Source: Dromaius novaehollandiae
Taxonomy: Eukaryota; Chordata; Aves; Casuariiformes; Dromaiidae
Assembly (NCBI RefSeq): GCF_036370855.1
Contig: NC_088102.1
Location: 40,089,835 to 40,153,834, forward strand
Direction of reading: 5' to 3'
Length of the DNA: 64,000 bases
Shown here one piece after another: positions 42,809-64,000 of the stretch (its first letter is position 1; every line of letters starts with the position of its first letter). The notes beneath the pieces were generated by a model that was not told the DNA's origin, ran no database searches, and saw only the letters and a program-made list of their open reading frames with translations. Made by a program: the position numbers and the translations under genes.

Positions 42809-43856
42809 TACATAAAAACTTAAAATGCTGTCAAGTTTTACATTGCATGTACAACTTCCTTGCATAGGAATTTCAAGATCACGCTCTTGCTTTGCTGCAT
42901 CATTAATGACTGTAGTTATTTATAAGTCTTGTAGCAACAAAGGTAGGTAGGATCACTTAAGCACTCTGCCTGTAGCTAGTTCTCAAGACTGAATGCATCT
43001 TACAATAGGCTAATCACTTTTCAAGTATTAATTAACCTCCAATAGTAATGCAACACTTCATCTTATCTGGATTTTTGTAATTCAGATGCATTCATTGCTT
43101 AAGGACTTGGTTTATTACACCAGATACTGCTAACTTTTTTCCTGTATACATTCATTGTATTGATTCTGTAATGTCAGAATGGGATCTGGTAGTCGTTATT
43201 GTCAGTGAGTCCTATCATAAATCCATGTGCTTTGTGCCTGTTTAGTGCTGTTAGGGCTGAGAGGTAGTGGATGCTTTCTGGGTTTAACGTGTGGTGCAAA
43301 CCTATTGAAGAAACTAGCAGTGGAATTCAGCTGGCTTTTCTTCCTTGGTCCCTGATTTCCCTTCTTAGCTTGGGCATGTGAAAGCCTTCACCAAGGGTAC
43401 AGACCCCAGGAGAGGGGAAAAGATGTATGAATACAGGCATCTATGTTACAGATAGAGATAGCTCTCTCTCTCATGCTTATTTATATGCTTGACTGTCCTT
43501 GGCAGAAATGTGGCAAAAAAGTCTAGATAATAAAGGGGTTGGGGTGTAGAGGAGAAGAGTCTGGATAAGTGAAGCTGCTCAAGTCTTTACTCTTCAATCT
43601 GTGGCTTGGCAGCATGCATGCAAAAGTATTGCTTGCTAGACTAGTTTAATCTATCCTCTTGTAAAATTTGTATTTAGTAATAGGCTCAATTGTGCCAGTT
43701 GCTTTGCATGTCTGTTATAAGAGTCAATCCTTGCTTTGGTCTAATCCAAAACTGAAGATGGGAGAAGAAAAATATGCTACGGTACAGGCAGACTTTTGTA
43801 CAAGACGGTTGTAAAAGCTAGTGACAGAGTTAAGAAAAGCTAAGGCATCCTAAATC

Positions 43857-43891
43857 CAGAGACCAGTGTTGGTCTCTGAGGTCCAGAGACC
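43857..43891. repeat. three alternating inverted copies of CAGAGACC
   Basis: CAGAGACCA (43857-43865), TGGTCTCTG (43870-43878) and CAGAGACC (43884-43891) follow one another, so the middle copy can pair with either neighbour. Confidence 0.85.
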
Positions 43892-46800
43892 TCTGTGCTG
43901 CTACTAGGAGGGTAGCAGAGGAGCTGCCAGAGCACTCCCCAGTCGGAATCCTGCTCCATCCCCCCACGTGCCTGGGAGGGGGTGAAGTCTTGGCTCTGGA
44001 GTCAGGGGAATTTTGCCAGTGACTGAAGAGGAGCCAGAACTGAAGCTTGCTTTGGATGATGGGCTTGTAGCTACAGAACTTGTCTGTCAAAGTTGAGCAC
44101 ATTTAGGTAACAGTCAGTAGGCATTTGATTTCCTGACTTGTGTACATAGTGATAGAAGTAGGTTATGTAAATGTAGCTCCATGTGAAAGTCTCCTCTAGC
44201 CAACTTTCTGATAGAAGTGCTGTTTCTTAAACTATCAGTTTAAGTACTCAGAGGTAAACCAAGAGTTTAAGTACTTGGAAGTGGATGTATGGCAAGAGTC
44301 CCTGGTATCTCAGCTTGCTCTAAGCCACATCTAGTTTCTTGGTTACTAGCAGTTTGACTTTGCACACATGAAGCTTCAGTCAAAAACCGAGGTAAGTTAA
44401 AACTGAATATGCTTCTTAATACCAGTGGTTCTTTAGGGCTCTATGCATTTGAAAACAGAAAATGGTGACAAAACTAGATCTGCTGCTTCTTCATGGTCTT
44501 CTTTCCTCTCCTCCAGTATGAATGTGTCTATAAAATATTGGCCTCAAAATGCTTGAACTTCATAAAATTTTACAAGGCAGTCTTTATTGCTTAATGAATA
44601 TTTGATTGATACCAGTTTTATGTAAGGACTTGCAGTCTGATTTTTGGGGTGGGAGGCTTTTCTATGAATGTTTTTAGTAGGAAACATCTTTATTTTAAAA
44701 AGAGTCAGGAAATTCTTCATTGTATTTGCAGTGTCTAGCTAAAGCATGATATGATTAGCTAAGATCAACTTCATAGTCTTCCCTATTTCTTTTTAAGTAT
44801 GCAGCACAACCTGTGATCAAGTGGAATTCCCTCTGGTTCCTGGCACTCTTCTATTTGAAACATTGAATCAAGATGTAGAGAGACCTTTGTAGTTTAAATG
44901 GATATATCTGAAAGCCCCCTAACCGTTGGTCTGAGGTTTCCCTTGTGTTCTAGGCTGACACTTGGAATTTGGGAATGCTTAAGCTTTCCTACCAGCCCTT
45001 TCACAAAGGGTGTGCTGTGATACAAGTGAGCTGACCGAACAGCCAGCTGCTTTCAGAAAGGACAGTCCCACTCTTCATAACAGTGCATTCCTGCATCTTC
45101 CTTTTCTGCACCACTTGTGCTCATCTGACCAGCTGTTCTTGTGGCCCCCTCCCAACCCCAGGTGATTCAGGAAACTGCAGTGGTAGAAGACTGGGTGCCT
45201 GCTGTGGTGAGCTTTCTACTAGCCCAGTTGGCTATGGGCACTAGTAGCCTGCTGCAGAGTAGGACCATGCTTTCGGCTGACAATGGGCTGATAGTATAGC
45301 AGTTTAAGACCACACCCAAATAATGTCTTGCAGTAATGTGCTTTAGAACAGGAGAAACTCAAATTTGAGTGCTATTCTTTGCTTCTTGTATGTGGTTTCT
45401 ATCATATCATATATCATAGAGGAAAGATGATCAGGAGTGAACCAGATCTGAAGAAGCTGTTGATTACTTCTATATCAATGCTCAACATGTATATTATGGA
45501 TTTCATAAGTTATCTTTAAGGTTTTAAATTTTGAAAGTAAGTCCTGAAGGAAAGGTAATAGACACCCACCACACAGCCTAGACTTTCTGTGTCTTTGGTT
45601 TTTTTCTTCCTCTCCTTAGTCTTTGGAGGTGCTAGTTAATGTTCCTTAAATGTTCAGAGAAATACTCTTAGCTAGGAGTTTACCTAATGATTGGTTTTGT
45701 TCAACCATTAGATTACTGAAGTTATTAATAGAAGTTTCTCAATAGAACACAATCAAAGTAGGCGGTTTATGTATGGACAAGTCTAATTTGCTTTTTTTCC
45801 CACTCCTCATTACAAAAGCTTCAGTTGTGAACAGTCCTGTTCTGTGTAGTTTTCTTCTAGTGCTAACTGAAGTGGCTACACAGCTGTGCACTACAATTGG
45901 ATGTTCTCTGAAATGCTGTTGCAGCTGTGGACTTGTGGCCAGTTAGTGTCTGCTAACAAGCTCTAGTCTGAGCTTTTAGTCTGTTGGGCCTAATAAGACT
46001 GCTTTATCACTTGTGAAAAGAACTGGAATGAGACCTAATTGCAAACAGGTAGGACTTCCAGGCATTTCTATTAATCTAGGAGATGGTATTGTGTAGGATT
46101 CCCAGTTATGTTGGCGAGAGACCTGTTTCTTGCTGAGTGCAATAAAATGTCAAGCATTGTTTAAGATACTAATCTCATTTTAATTTGACTTTAACCTGGG
46201 TTGTAGAGAAGAGATCCCAAATGGAAGTTAGATGATTCCAAGTATTGTGAGGAAAAATAGGTTAGGTGCTGGTGATTTAGGTTGGGTTGCAGAAACTCTT
46301 CCTCTTGAGGCTGTGATGCAGATTAGTTGCTGGTAGCCTGGACAGTACTGCTGTACCACAGCATCAGATTTTGTGGAAAGTATGATCAGATAGCAGAGTA
46401 TGCTGGACATGCTCAAATTTCTTTAATTCCTACAGTATGCACACTATCCAGAGAGGAGTAATTACTAATAAATGCTTAGAATTCAAAGTATTGAGTTTGG
46501 TTCTTCTATTATTCTTAGCTGTCCGCAATCCTGTGAAAATGGAGTATGCATAAAAGCCCTCTTCAATTCTGTACTGGACTTGCTGCAAGTTGTGTTAGTT
46601 TCTTGCCTCTTCCCCCCACCCTCCTTGTTCTCAAAACTTTCCTTTGCAGACCAAGATGTAGAATGTGAAATCTCCATTGGATAGATGGTGTGATCTGATT
46701 GCTGATAGAGCACAGGGGAGAAATTGAAGAGCTCTGCAGATAGGAAAGCACAGGCCTGTCTATCACAGACTAACTTTTGCCATCAAATATTAAGGTGACT

Positions 46801-48741
46801 CCTCTGGTATTGGCCTCTGAACACGAGGTAGTTGTAAGGGAGAAGCCAGTTGAAGTAGTGTTTGCAGTGGGTCAGCAGACTGCTTAGCACCTATAGGAAG
46901 TTGATATATTTTGCTAAAGTTAGTGGGTTTGCATATGCCTGGGGGAAGCTAGCTGCCTCCGAGTTCTCAAGGGGTAGCATTTCTTGAGGAAACCCTTGTA
47001 GGGGTTGTATAGGTGTCATTATCACTGTTGTGGTTTCTGGCTGATTACTGATGCAGTTTTTTAAATAGCTTTGTTTCCTCTTTCTCTTCCTGAGGTGTGC
47101 TTGGTAAATGATTCTTCTTCTGTCAGGGAAAGTTAGGGTCTTGTCCAGCTTAGCATGAATGATGACAGGCAAAATCCAAATTGGCATACCCTGGCTTAGT
47201 TGGCCCATCCTCCTTCCAACGTTATATTATGTGTTGACTTGTTTTGGAGGAAACGTAGTAGATTAAGTTTAATCTCTTCAAGAAAAGAATCATAATAAGT
47301 AACTTTCCTCTGATCAATTCCAGACTCTATTATTTATCTGTGTTTGGCTTTAGAAATGTTTGTCTTTCTTTTTTTTGTTTTGTTTTTGCTTCCTGCCAGA
47401 AAGGCAAGCAAGGTGGATAGCAAGGTTAGGGGTTCATTTTGTTCTGAAGTCAACAGTTGATGTGATATTTAGAAGCGTTTATTTTTTTTATCCCTTTCAT
47501 TGGTACAATATTTTGTTTTTGGAGATCTCTTCAAACAGTGTTTTTTGGTAAACTCATGGCCTAAATTACATGATGAGCAGTGCCTGTTCTTTTGGGACTA
47601 ATAAGCTCTTGAATATGTAGAAATCTTAATGTTTTAAACAGATCTCTGTAAATGACTGAAATTAGCTCTGTGTGCAGAATATAGAGGGCTTTCTGTCTTG
47701 TTCTCTGGTCATGCTTCTGTTCCGCTTCTGCAAAATGTTTATAGGGCTGTGATCATAAAAATGCTTCTCTGTTACTGTGGTCTGTATATGGAGGGTGACT
47801 AGGTATATCAAACAACCCGGAATTAGGGTTAGAATAGGAAGTCTAAAAAGACAGTTCATTTATTCTTCTCATATACTAAATTCATGTTCGTGCTGGATAA
47901 AATGCTATTTAATTCTGACTGTATCATATTTCTCTGAAGAAGATCTTAGAATTTGATATAAAACTATAAAACCATTAGTAGGTAAAGAAAAATGATGCAG
48001 CAAACTTGAGTACGTGGCTGCTTCTTCCTTTTATAAGGATGAAGGCTGAGAATTAATATCTCATGTTGTTCAGTGACTGTCTGGGGAAATGAAGTGGCAA
48101 AAGTATGAGTGAAAGCTGAATTAGGTAAAAGCCTTGAAATGAAAGAACTAAGCTTGTTTAGTGCTCTAAAACTTCTTTAAGCAGCTAGTAGCCTGTGCTT
48201 CCTCAATACCTGTTGCTGAAGTGACTGCTCCGTAAAAACTTTTTGGGCCTCAGCAAAAACTGGGGGAGAATTCTTAATTTTGAGTGGAATTTCAAAAATT
48301 GAATTCAGGCCTGAGGTTTTTCATGTGGCTTTTGGCCACCTTTGACACATCTGAATCTTTTCAGAACATCTGTTTTGGCTGCCTCTCCATGGGCATGTTA
48401 TAGTCATACACAAGTAATCCTTGTAGCATGTGGTCTTGCAGATTGACCTGGATCGCTGCTCAAACCTGTGAGCCACAGAATGTAAACAGACTCTTTTTGT
48501 ATGCAAGTAAGGAAGGGTTAAGCTTTTGTGACTGTTTGGTATCTTTTTGTGCAAAAGTAGCTGTTGCAAGCTGACAAGCTAAGTCAAAACCTCCAGGTTG
48601 AGTTGAGCAGGACTTCTCCCCTAGCCATGCTTTCCAACTTGTATTGCTATTTCCAAAATGGAGTCACTGCTGTGTACTGGCTCTAAAACAAGGTCTTACC
48701 CTGTGCTTGGTTTTAATTTAAGTTGCTTAAAAATCTCTTGG

Positions 48742-48762
48742 TTTTTTTTTTTTTTTTTTTTT
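48742..48762. repeat. poly(T) run, 21 bases
   Basis: Twenty-one T followed by CCCAG, so it resembles an extreme polypyrimidine tract with an acceptor, but no recognised exon follows. Confidence 0.9.
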
Positions 48763-49190
48763 CCCAGTTCATAACAACAGATTTAAAACATTGGGTATGA
48801 CAAAAATCATGCTAGCTATAAATCTTCTAGTCTAGGTCTTGCATACTGGTAGCCTGGATAAAGAGGACAAGGACAAAACACGGTTCTTAAACTCCTTTAA
48901 TAGCTCTACTTAGCATGCTGCTCTAGTGCTTTGGTTTCTTGTAGTTGGACAGAGCACCTTTCTCCTGTCTTGCTAACTTTGTTAACATCTCCCTGTAAGA
49001 TTTGACTGTGGGTTTTTTGCTTGTTTGTTTTTGGGGGGGTCTGTGGTTTTTTTTTGTTTGTTTTTAGAGCCTTAATTATTGGTGCGATCAGTATCTTCTG
49101 TGTGAAACAAACTGTTAAATTCTAGATAGTTGTGTGTATTCTTGTGGACTCTTGACCTTGTATTCATTAACTTTTTTTATTCTCTTTTGA

Positions 49191-54068
<4,878 letters not shown>

Positions 54069-54273
54069 TGACTGTGGGATCAACTTACTGTCCCAGCAGA
54101 AAGTATTCACTGCTGGGTTAGCTCTCTTCTGATTTAGTAAATCAAAATGGCTTATGGCATTGTCAGACAAGAGTCAAGAACCACTGTGGTGAGGTTCTCT
54201 CCTCCTTTTGGTATCAGTTAGCCATTAGATAGCTTAAGCCATAATATACAGCTTCATCCTTGAGTTCTACCTT

Positions 54274-54288
54274 CCCCCCCCCCCCCCC
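54274..54288. repeat. poly(C) run, 15 bases
   Basis: Fifteen consecutive C in PCNX1 intron 3. Confidence 0.95.
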
Positions 54289-55241
54289 ATTAGTTTTGTT
54301 TGATCTCTGTCATTTAGGTGCTTAACTGGTAAATTTCAATTGCGTTGGCTTTGAGGAGGCTCCCTTTTAATCTGTTTTTTAGAATGTATCCACTGCTGTT
54401 TATCTCTTGCCATGCTACATGGCTCTCTAAAAGTCATTATTCCTGACAGATCTGACTCTGCCATCAAAAACGTTGATTTGCTAATGTCCAGAGCCAGGTA
54501 AATTGCTGGAAATGAAAAGACTAAAATGGTTTATTTTTAGATTACACTGTAAGATCCTCGCTCTGTTGACCCTCTAACAGAGAGGGAACAAGGCACCAAA
54601 TAGGGGCTGCAGTACAGCAAATGGAAGGGCTGAAGAACTTGGCTTTCTTTGACTTTAATGCAGTTTCATTATGCTCTAGTTGCTTTGTAATTTCACTGGG
54701 GAAATTGTTCCATTCCTTTATGTATCCACAAGATACATGCATTGGACTTCTGTAGACCTGCGCATGCTGTCCCGTTTATTTTGGCTGTGATGTTTAGCCA
54801 GTCATGGCATCTTTCTTTTCCCAGCTCTTCATAGGGACAAGTAGATTAGCTGGTCAGACTGTAAGGTTATGCTGACAGTGAGCAATGCAGCATTGTGTTA
54901 AAGGTACAGAAGCTATTTTTGAATGAAGTAGAAACTCTCAGTGCAGTATTTACAATATTGAGTCCATTCTAACTAGATCTCTGGCAAGCAGTATACAAGG
55001 TAGTGTAGTGTTATGCTGATGATGGTGTTCTGGAAGAGCTGACCAATACATCTGCATAATGCTGTTACACAGCATAGATATGCTCTAAGAGACTTTCTTT
55101 TGAAGAGAGCAGATATTTTTGTAGTGTTCATAGAAACATATTCATGTACAAGAAATATATGAAGTGATGGTACATATAGGAAGAGAACCTAGCTGGGATT
55201 GTGTGTCTCTGCTCTTTGTTTGGAATAGTCGTGTTCCATTA

Positions 55242-55257
55242 CCCCCCCCCCCCCCCC
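55242..55257. repeat. poly(C) run, 16 bases
   Basis: Sixteen consecutive C, the longest C/G run in the window, 1 kb after the previous one. Confidence 0.95.
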
Positions 55258-56900
55258 ATAACAGTTCTGATGTTAAAGCACATGAAGAAGCTTAGTATCC
55301 TTTCTTGTGTGCTTTAATGGTGATGTTATAACAGAACCAAAACTAGCGTTAGGGGAAGGACAGTGTTTAAAACATGTCTATGCTGATAAAGTTAGTGCTT
55401 GCTAGCCGCCTGTGATGCAATTTTCAGTATCAAAAGGGTGTTTGAACAGTAAATACCTGAGTTCAGCTTTTTTCTTTTTTTTTCCTTTTCTCCAGTGCTG
55501 TGCATTTGCATTCAGCTGCACCATCTAAAGGCAAAGAAAGGGGGGAAAAGTAGTTGAAATACAGCAAAATGACTAAGTGCTCATAACAGAGTAGTAAAAA
55601 AATGCACTGGATAATTTTTTTTTGTCTTCAGCTTCTGCTTTTCAGCATTATGTGTATAACAAAGCTACTGTTCTGTAGAATGGCTGAATAAAATTTGCAC
55701 ACTTTTCTTTTTGGTTCACTTCAACTAGATTTCTGAAATACAGTATCCCAAGAAGTATTCAGTAAAGCTGAATTGCTAGCGCTTTTATATCTCTCTAGGA
55801 GTCAGATTGTGCCTTTGAACACCCTTCTGCTGTCCTATTTCTGAATAATTTGATTATTTGATGCTTATGTTATTTTGTATGTTGTTCAGAGCTCTTTGAG
55901 AGAAGCAATATTGGCCATATTATTAAAGAAAAAACTAGGTTTACTTTAGCACTTCTGCAGAGTATCTACTACAGATTGCAGTGTATATGTAGAAAGGCAA
56001 ACTGTCCTCATGTGAGGAGCTACTTGCGTACTGGTTGGCCACCGAATGTGATTAAAAAGCAGATAGTATAAATTTGAAAAAAGATTTTAACTAAAATAAA
56101 TGGTAGATCAAGGAATACTGCACAGTCTTTCACTGATCAGTTTGCTTGCTTTGAGGGAACTGTAGTCTGTGTGCGTGGGAACTGTTTTCAAAAGAAAAGT
56201 TGCATTTGCAAGAACGAGAGAGAGAGTAATTATGAACAATATAATGATCAAGTTAAACTGATGTAAGTTTATTCAGTAACCAGCAGGGATCATCCTGCCA
56301 TGTCCTCTATTTGTGCTCCTGCCACTCTTCATGTGCTAACACTTAAGTTCTTTTTGCTACTTGGTCACCTCCTTGATAGACCTGAAAACTAACCTTGCTA
56401 AAAATATGCCTCTGTTGCAACTGGATCGGTTTCTAGGTTTAGCTCAGTATTTACTATGTTCGACAGATAAGTGTTTTATTAACTTGCTTTCCTTAAGCAT
56501 TTTGGGCGACAATAGGCACTGAAGTAAACATTCAGCTTACTATATAGTAGTTATTAGTCTAATACCACACATGTAGTTTGTTTCCATATTGGGTATTTTT
56601 GAGGAAAAATCTCAGATTAGGAACTGCATGTTTAAAATCTGTGTATTAAAATCTCTACATTTGTTGGCTATAAACAAAATAATGCAGTGATGTGGTTGGA
56701 TGCATAATTTAGATATCATTATGTTCACAGTGGAAACGTTCTGAGGTAGAAAAGACTTTACAGCTGTTGTCAAAAGTTTTTATGCTTTTGAAAATCTTCA
56801 TTATATGTATAGGCAACTACATGTGTTCCAATAATAAGAAATAACGGCTGTATAACTTCTGAAAATTTACAGCTTTTTAAATGTAACTTCCTGTTTCTAG

Positions 56901-56946
56901 GTTGGGTCTGGGCTATCTCGTCTGGGAACAGCAGCAACAATCAAAG
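56901..56946 (+). CDS. PCNX1: PCNX1 coding exon 4 (46-nt microexon-sized)
   Basis: Encodes VGSGLSRLGTAATIK plus one base of the next Gly, matching human IGSGSSRLGTAATIKG. Acceptor TTTCTAG, donor AAAG|GTGAGTG. Phase 0 in, phase 1 out. At 46 nt it is short, and its donor merges directly into a GT/T-rich repeat, which could modulate its inclusion. Skipping it would shift the frame. Confidence 0.95.
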
Positions 56947-61350
<4,404 letters not shown>

Positions 61351-61464
61351 TAACTGAACTACCAAAAGTAATCTTGCCACATTTTGTTAATGAATCTGGT
61401 ATGTGTGATTTAAGTTAAAAGTCAAAGTGAGTAGATGACTTCCTGTTTCTTTGTTCTTGCCCAG

Positions 61465-61556
61465 TAAAACTGACAAAGCATTTCCTTCGTCGTCTTCTGG
61501 AAGATCTAGAGAAATGGGAGTTGAATTCAAAGAAATATTATGAAATCTATAGGTAG
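61465..61556 (+). other. candidate alternative PCNX1 terminal exon
   Basis: A strong pyrimidine-rich acceptor (TGTTTCTTTGTTCTTGCCCAG, ending 61464) lies 119 nt after the exon 6 donor. In the phase left by exon 6 it reads 30 residues, VKLTKHFLRRLLEDLEKWEL and ten more, then TAG at 61554. AATAAA follows at 61679-61684 with T-rich sequence after it. The peptide is charged and helix-like. Use would give a 797-residue PCNX1 lacking the multi-pass core. I do not know this form from the literature; transcript evidence is needed to accept it. Confidence 0.4.
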
Positions 61557-61678
61557 TGGTGTTACGGATTTGTTACTGGCAGTCTTGGTTAACCAGAGCT
61601 GTATCTTACAATTACTAATTGTGATCAAATTGGACATACTCCACTGTACTGCTCAAAAATGTCAGATTATATGTTAAC

Positions 61679-61684
61679 AATAAA
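61679..61684 (+). terminator. possible poly(A) signal AATAAA
   Basis: AATAAA 123 nt after the stop of the candidate terminal exon, followed by TATTTTTGTTT and a GTGCGG word. AATAAA is common in AT-rich introns, so position is the main support. Confidence 0.35.
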
Positions 61685-63921
61685 ATCAAGACTATTTTTG
61701 TTTAAAAGACTGTGCGGTTCAGAAAACTGAGAATATAGAAACGATTCTTTGCTGCGTCTTAGATGGTTTCTCTACCATGGCTTGAGATGGTACTAAAAAA
61801 CTCCTACCATGCTGTCTTGAATTGTGCTGTTTCATGATAGTCTAGCTACTAAACCAAATTCTCCTAGGGATTTGATTTTGCTTAGCCTTGCCATTGTTAA
61901 AGTTGGCTGTACAATGTTGCTTACATTAGGATTTTTTTTTTGTCCTCATTATGAGAACTTACCAGACTTCCCGTGCCAGGGAGAAGAATGCAGCTTCCTT
62001 TTACTTTCTATAATAATTACTTTGCTTGGTATAACGTGAGGAATAAGCTTACTTGTGGTAGCTGATATTAATACTTGCTTCACTCCCTCAGTTTCCCTTG
62101 CCAGGTAGCGAGACTGACTGCCTTACCTGGAAAGCTCTTTCATGTCATGCAAGTTCAGTGGGTTTAAAGGATATTTTCAGAGCAGTATATGATTAGTAAT
62201 CATTTCAGTGTGACTTTTGAGATTGTTTCTTGGAGGGAACACATACCTGTGAATCTGGATCTTGTTAGCTGAAGGGCACAAACAGTCTATAAAATTGCAT
62301 CTTCTATGAAGAGACAGATATTTTGAAGAACCTGTAGCCAGTTTACTGACCTTGTTACAGTATTTAGACTGCCTAAACAAAGTATTTTGACTGTCCTGTC
62401 GTAGAAGAAGAGTCTTCAAGTCAAAGTGAAGTGAGAAATGACTGATGGTTCTTTTCTGACACTGGTTTAAGGGCAAACTTTAAAAATTAATATGATTACT
62501 TTCTGGGAAAAATAATTATAAACATGATACTGTGAAGCTCTGCTGTCTATTGATTACTGCTCAAATTTGACTGGTTTATGACTAGCTCTATCCTCTTCAG
62601 GTGCTTTCACTATTAAAGGAAAAAAAAGTAATCTGCATATGGGATTTTTCTGTCTTTGTTATTTCTAGGGGTTATGCAGTAATTTTAATGAAAGAATCCA
62701 GATTGCTCTTTCAGGACTAACTTTGCAAGCTGAACATTTGAAATGTAATTGTGCATTCTTAAAATGATATCTCTTTGACATTATATCTACTGGGAGCAAA
62801 TTTGATTAATAAAAGCGCTTCTTTATATACTTGCTGTTTGACTCTACACTTGCCATAGTAGCACAAAGTTTAATTTCATTTTAGTTTTTGTTATTATAGC
62901 TTAAAACTGTTTAGCATCTTTTCTGATACGCAAAGGAGATTAATATACCTTATTTTACTGAATGTGTCAAACTTTATTTGCTCACCAGTTGTCAATAGTC
63001 TGAAAGAATTAGCATATGACTAATCAATGTATATTACCAAATATTCTAATTAAACAAAAAAAGAGGGAGAGAGTGATACAGTAGAGGAAAACAGACACAC
63101 CTTTGTATTTATATCTTAATGATATCAAATCTGTGGCAGCTTAACCAGGGAAGTCTTGCTGTTCTCATCACACTGTTCTCTTAAGTCTCCCCTTTAAACT
63201 CTCTTCTTCAGATAAGCGTCGTTTTGAAGTTGTTAGTATGTTTTATATATGGAAAGCAACCGAATGGTTCTTACCTATGAGTTTCAAACTGTATTTAAGA
63301 AGCCACCTGAGTTCAGGTTATCCAGACCTGAAGATATTGAATGATTAATAACACTTGCTATAGCTTGTTTCCTATTACTGGTGAGATAAGAAACTTTTCA
63401 TTCATTATTGCAAGAAATGAATGTCATTCTGCCTTTCTCAAAGGAAAAGAAAGATACCACATACTTTTGTCTCCTGAGTCATTGCTTGATATTTGTGCAC
63501 TCATGTCTAGCATCAAGCCACTATTTGAATTTCTGTTCCTCTCTATCTAAATAATTCCTTCCTGTTGTCCTTTTTTAAAAAAACAAAGACTACTAGAAAC
63601 CAAATTGAATTACTTACGAGTTTTTTAATGGCTGTACTCTAATTGTTGCTTTCTTCTCCAGTTCTAACTGCAATACTATTAATCAGAGAATTTTTTTTTA
63701 ACTTCTTAGAATCTGCTAAGTTACTTTTAAAGCCAGCATTTCCCCCTATTGAGTTGTCTTCACCCTTGGGAGTGTTTTTAAAGCCTTACATATGTGTAGC
63801 GTAATTTCTGTACATGTGTATGATGTATATTTATTTGCATGTACAAATTGAGTTTTTTCTTTTTTATGTAGCAGATGAATTGCAGAATAAACTTGATGCA
63901 GATTTTCGTAAGATGAGAGGA

Positions 63922-63970
63922 TATAGGTTGGATGAGAATCCCAGAGGTCATCTGGTCCAACCTGTTGCTC
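63922..63970 (-). mobile_element. CR1-like LINE fragment
   Basis: AGGTTGGATGAGAATCCCAG and GAGGTCATCTGGTCCAACCT match the well-known avian CR1 3'-end sequence read in reverse (AGGTTGGAAGAGACCT...GGTCATCTAGTCCAACC). The element is short and diverged; upstream bases show no clear ATTCTATG-type tail. Confidence 0.6.
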
Positions 63971-64000
63971 GTAGCATTGTTCTATAATTTTTATAAAACA

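Noticed and set aside
48742..48767. Acceptor-like poly(T)-CCCAG before a hidden exon
   Set aside because: No open frame in phase with PCNX1 exon 1 and no homology follows it.
63869..63985. Possible further PCNX1 exon (acceptor TATGTAG, frame ADELQNKLDADF..., donor-like GTAAGA)
   Set aside because: The sequence does not match the expected next pecanex exon and runs into a CR1-like fragment.

Overview
The window is vertebrate nuclear DNA, most likely from a bird. Two multi-exon genes with GT-AG introns are separated by non-coding sequence. There are CpG islands, a relic resembling the avian/reptilian CR1 LINE at the right edge, a 5S-rRNA-derived SINE relic, and compact spacing. No prokaryotic, CRISPR, plasmid or intact viral features are seen. 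The exact species cannot be fixed from the sequence.

Left part (1-21.1 kb, minus strand): the 5' end of MAP3K9 (mixed-lineage kinase 1, MLK1). Coding exon 1 (20511-20808) carries the start and SH3 domain. Exon 2 (16842-17255) carries the kinase N-lobe through the HRDLKSSN catalytic loop. The 16.8 kb to the left of exon 2 is intron 2, with no recognisable exon; the rest of the kinase lies outside the window. A large CpG island with six CCAAT boxes covers the promoter (about 20.46-21.76 kb). A second, smaller CpG island (about 18.25-18.56 kb) sits in intron 1, only about 1 kb upstream of exon 2.

Middle (21.9-39.9 kb): the intergenic spacer. It holds a possible divergent first exon from the MAP3K9 promoter, a foldback element (31.50-31.89 kb), a 5S-derived SINE relic (32.97-33.09 kb), two nearly identical 52-bp units 3.4 kb apart (36.2 and 39.5 kb), a GC-rich block with long C/G runs (28.2-28.34 kb) and a CTCF-like motif (23.65 kb).

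Right part (39.9-64 kb, plus strand): the 5' half of PCNX1 (pecanex 1). Six coding exons are resolved to the base (40494-40646, 49194-49402, 53735-53840, 56901-56946, 57815-57904, 59648-61345). They join in frame to 767 codons: two membrane segments, then a long Ser-rich disordered region. The conserved multi-pass pecanex core lies beyond the window.

MAP3K9 and PCNX1 stand head to head. From what I know of human maps, the paralogous pairs MAP3K21/PCNX2 and MAP3K11/PCNX3 do too, so this looks like an ancient linked pair kept after the vertebrate genome duplications. The protein sequence ([14 protein letters not shown] MLK1 kinase, MGSQ-start pecanex) picks the MAP3K9/PCNX1 copy.

The most interesting undescribed-looking signals are: (1) an in-frame read-through of PCNX1 exon 3 into intron 3, encoding 75 residues with two strongly hydrophobic segments; (2) a possible alternative PCNX1 terminal exon at 61465, with stop and AATAAA; (3) the intragenic MAP3K9 CpG island with a perfect palindromic ETS site, which could drive an SH3-less kinase; and (4) several long perfect inverted repeats.
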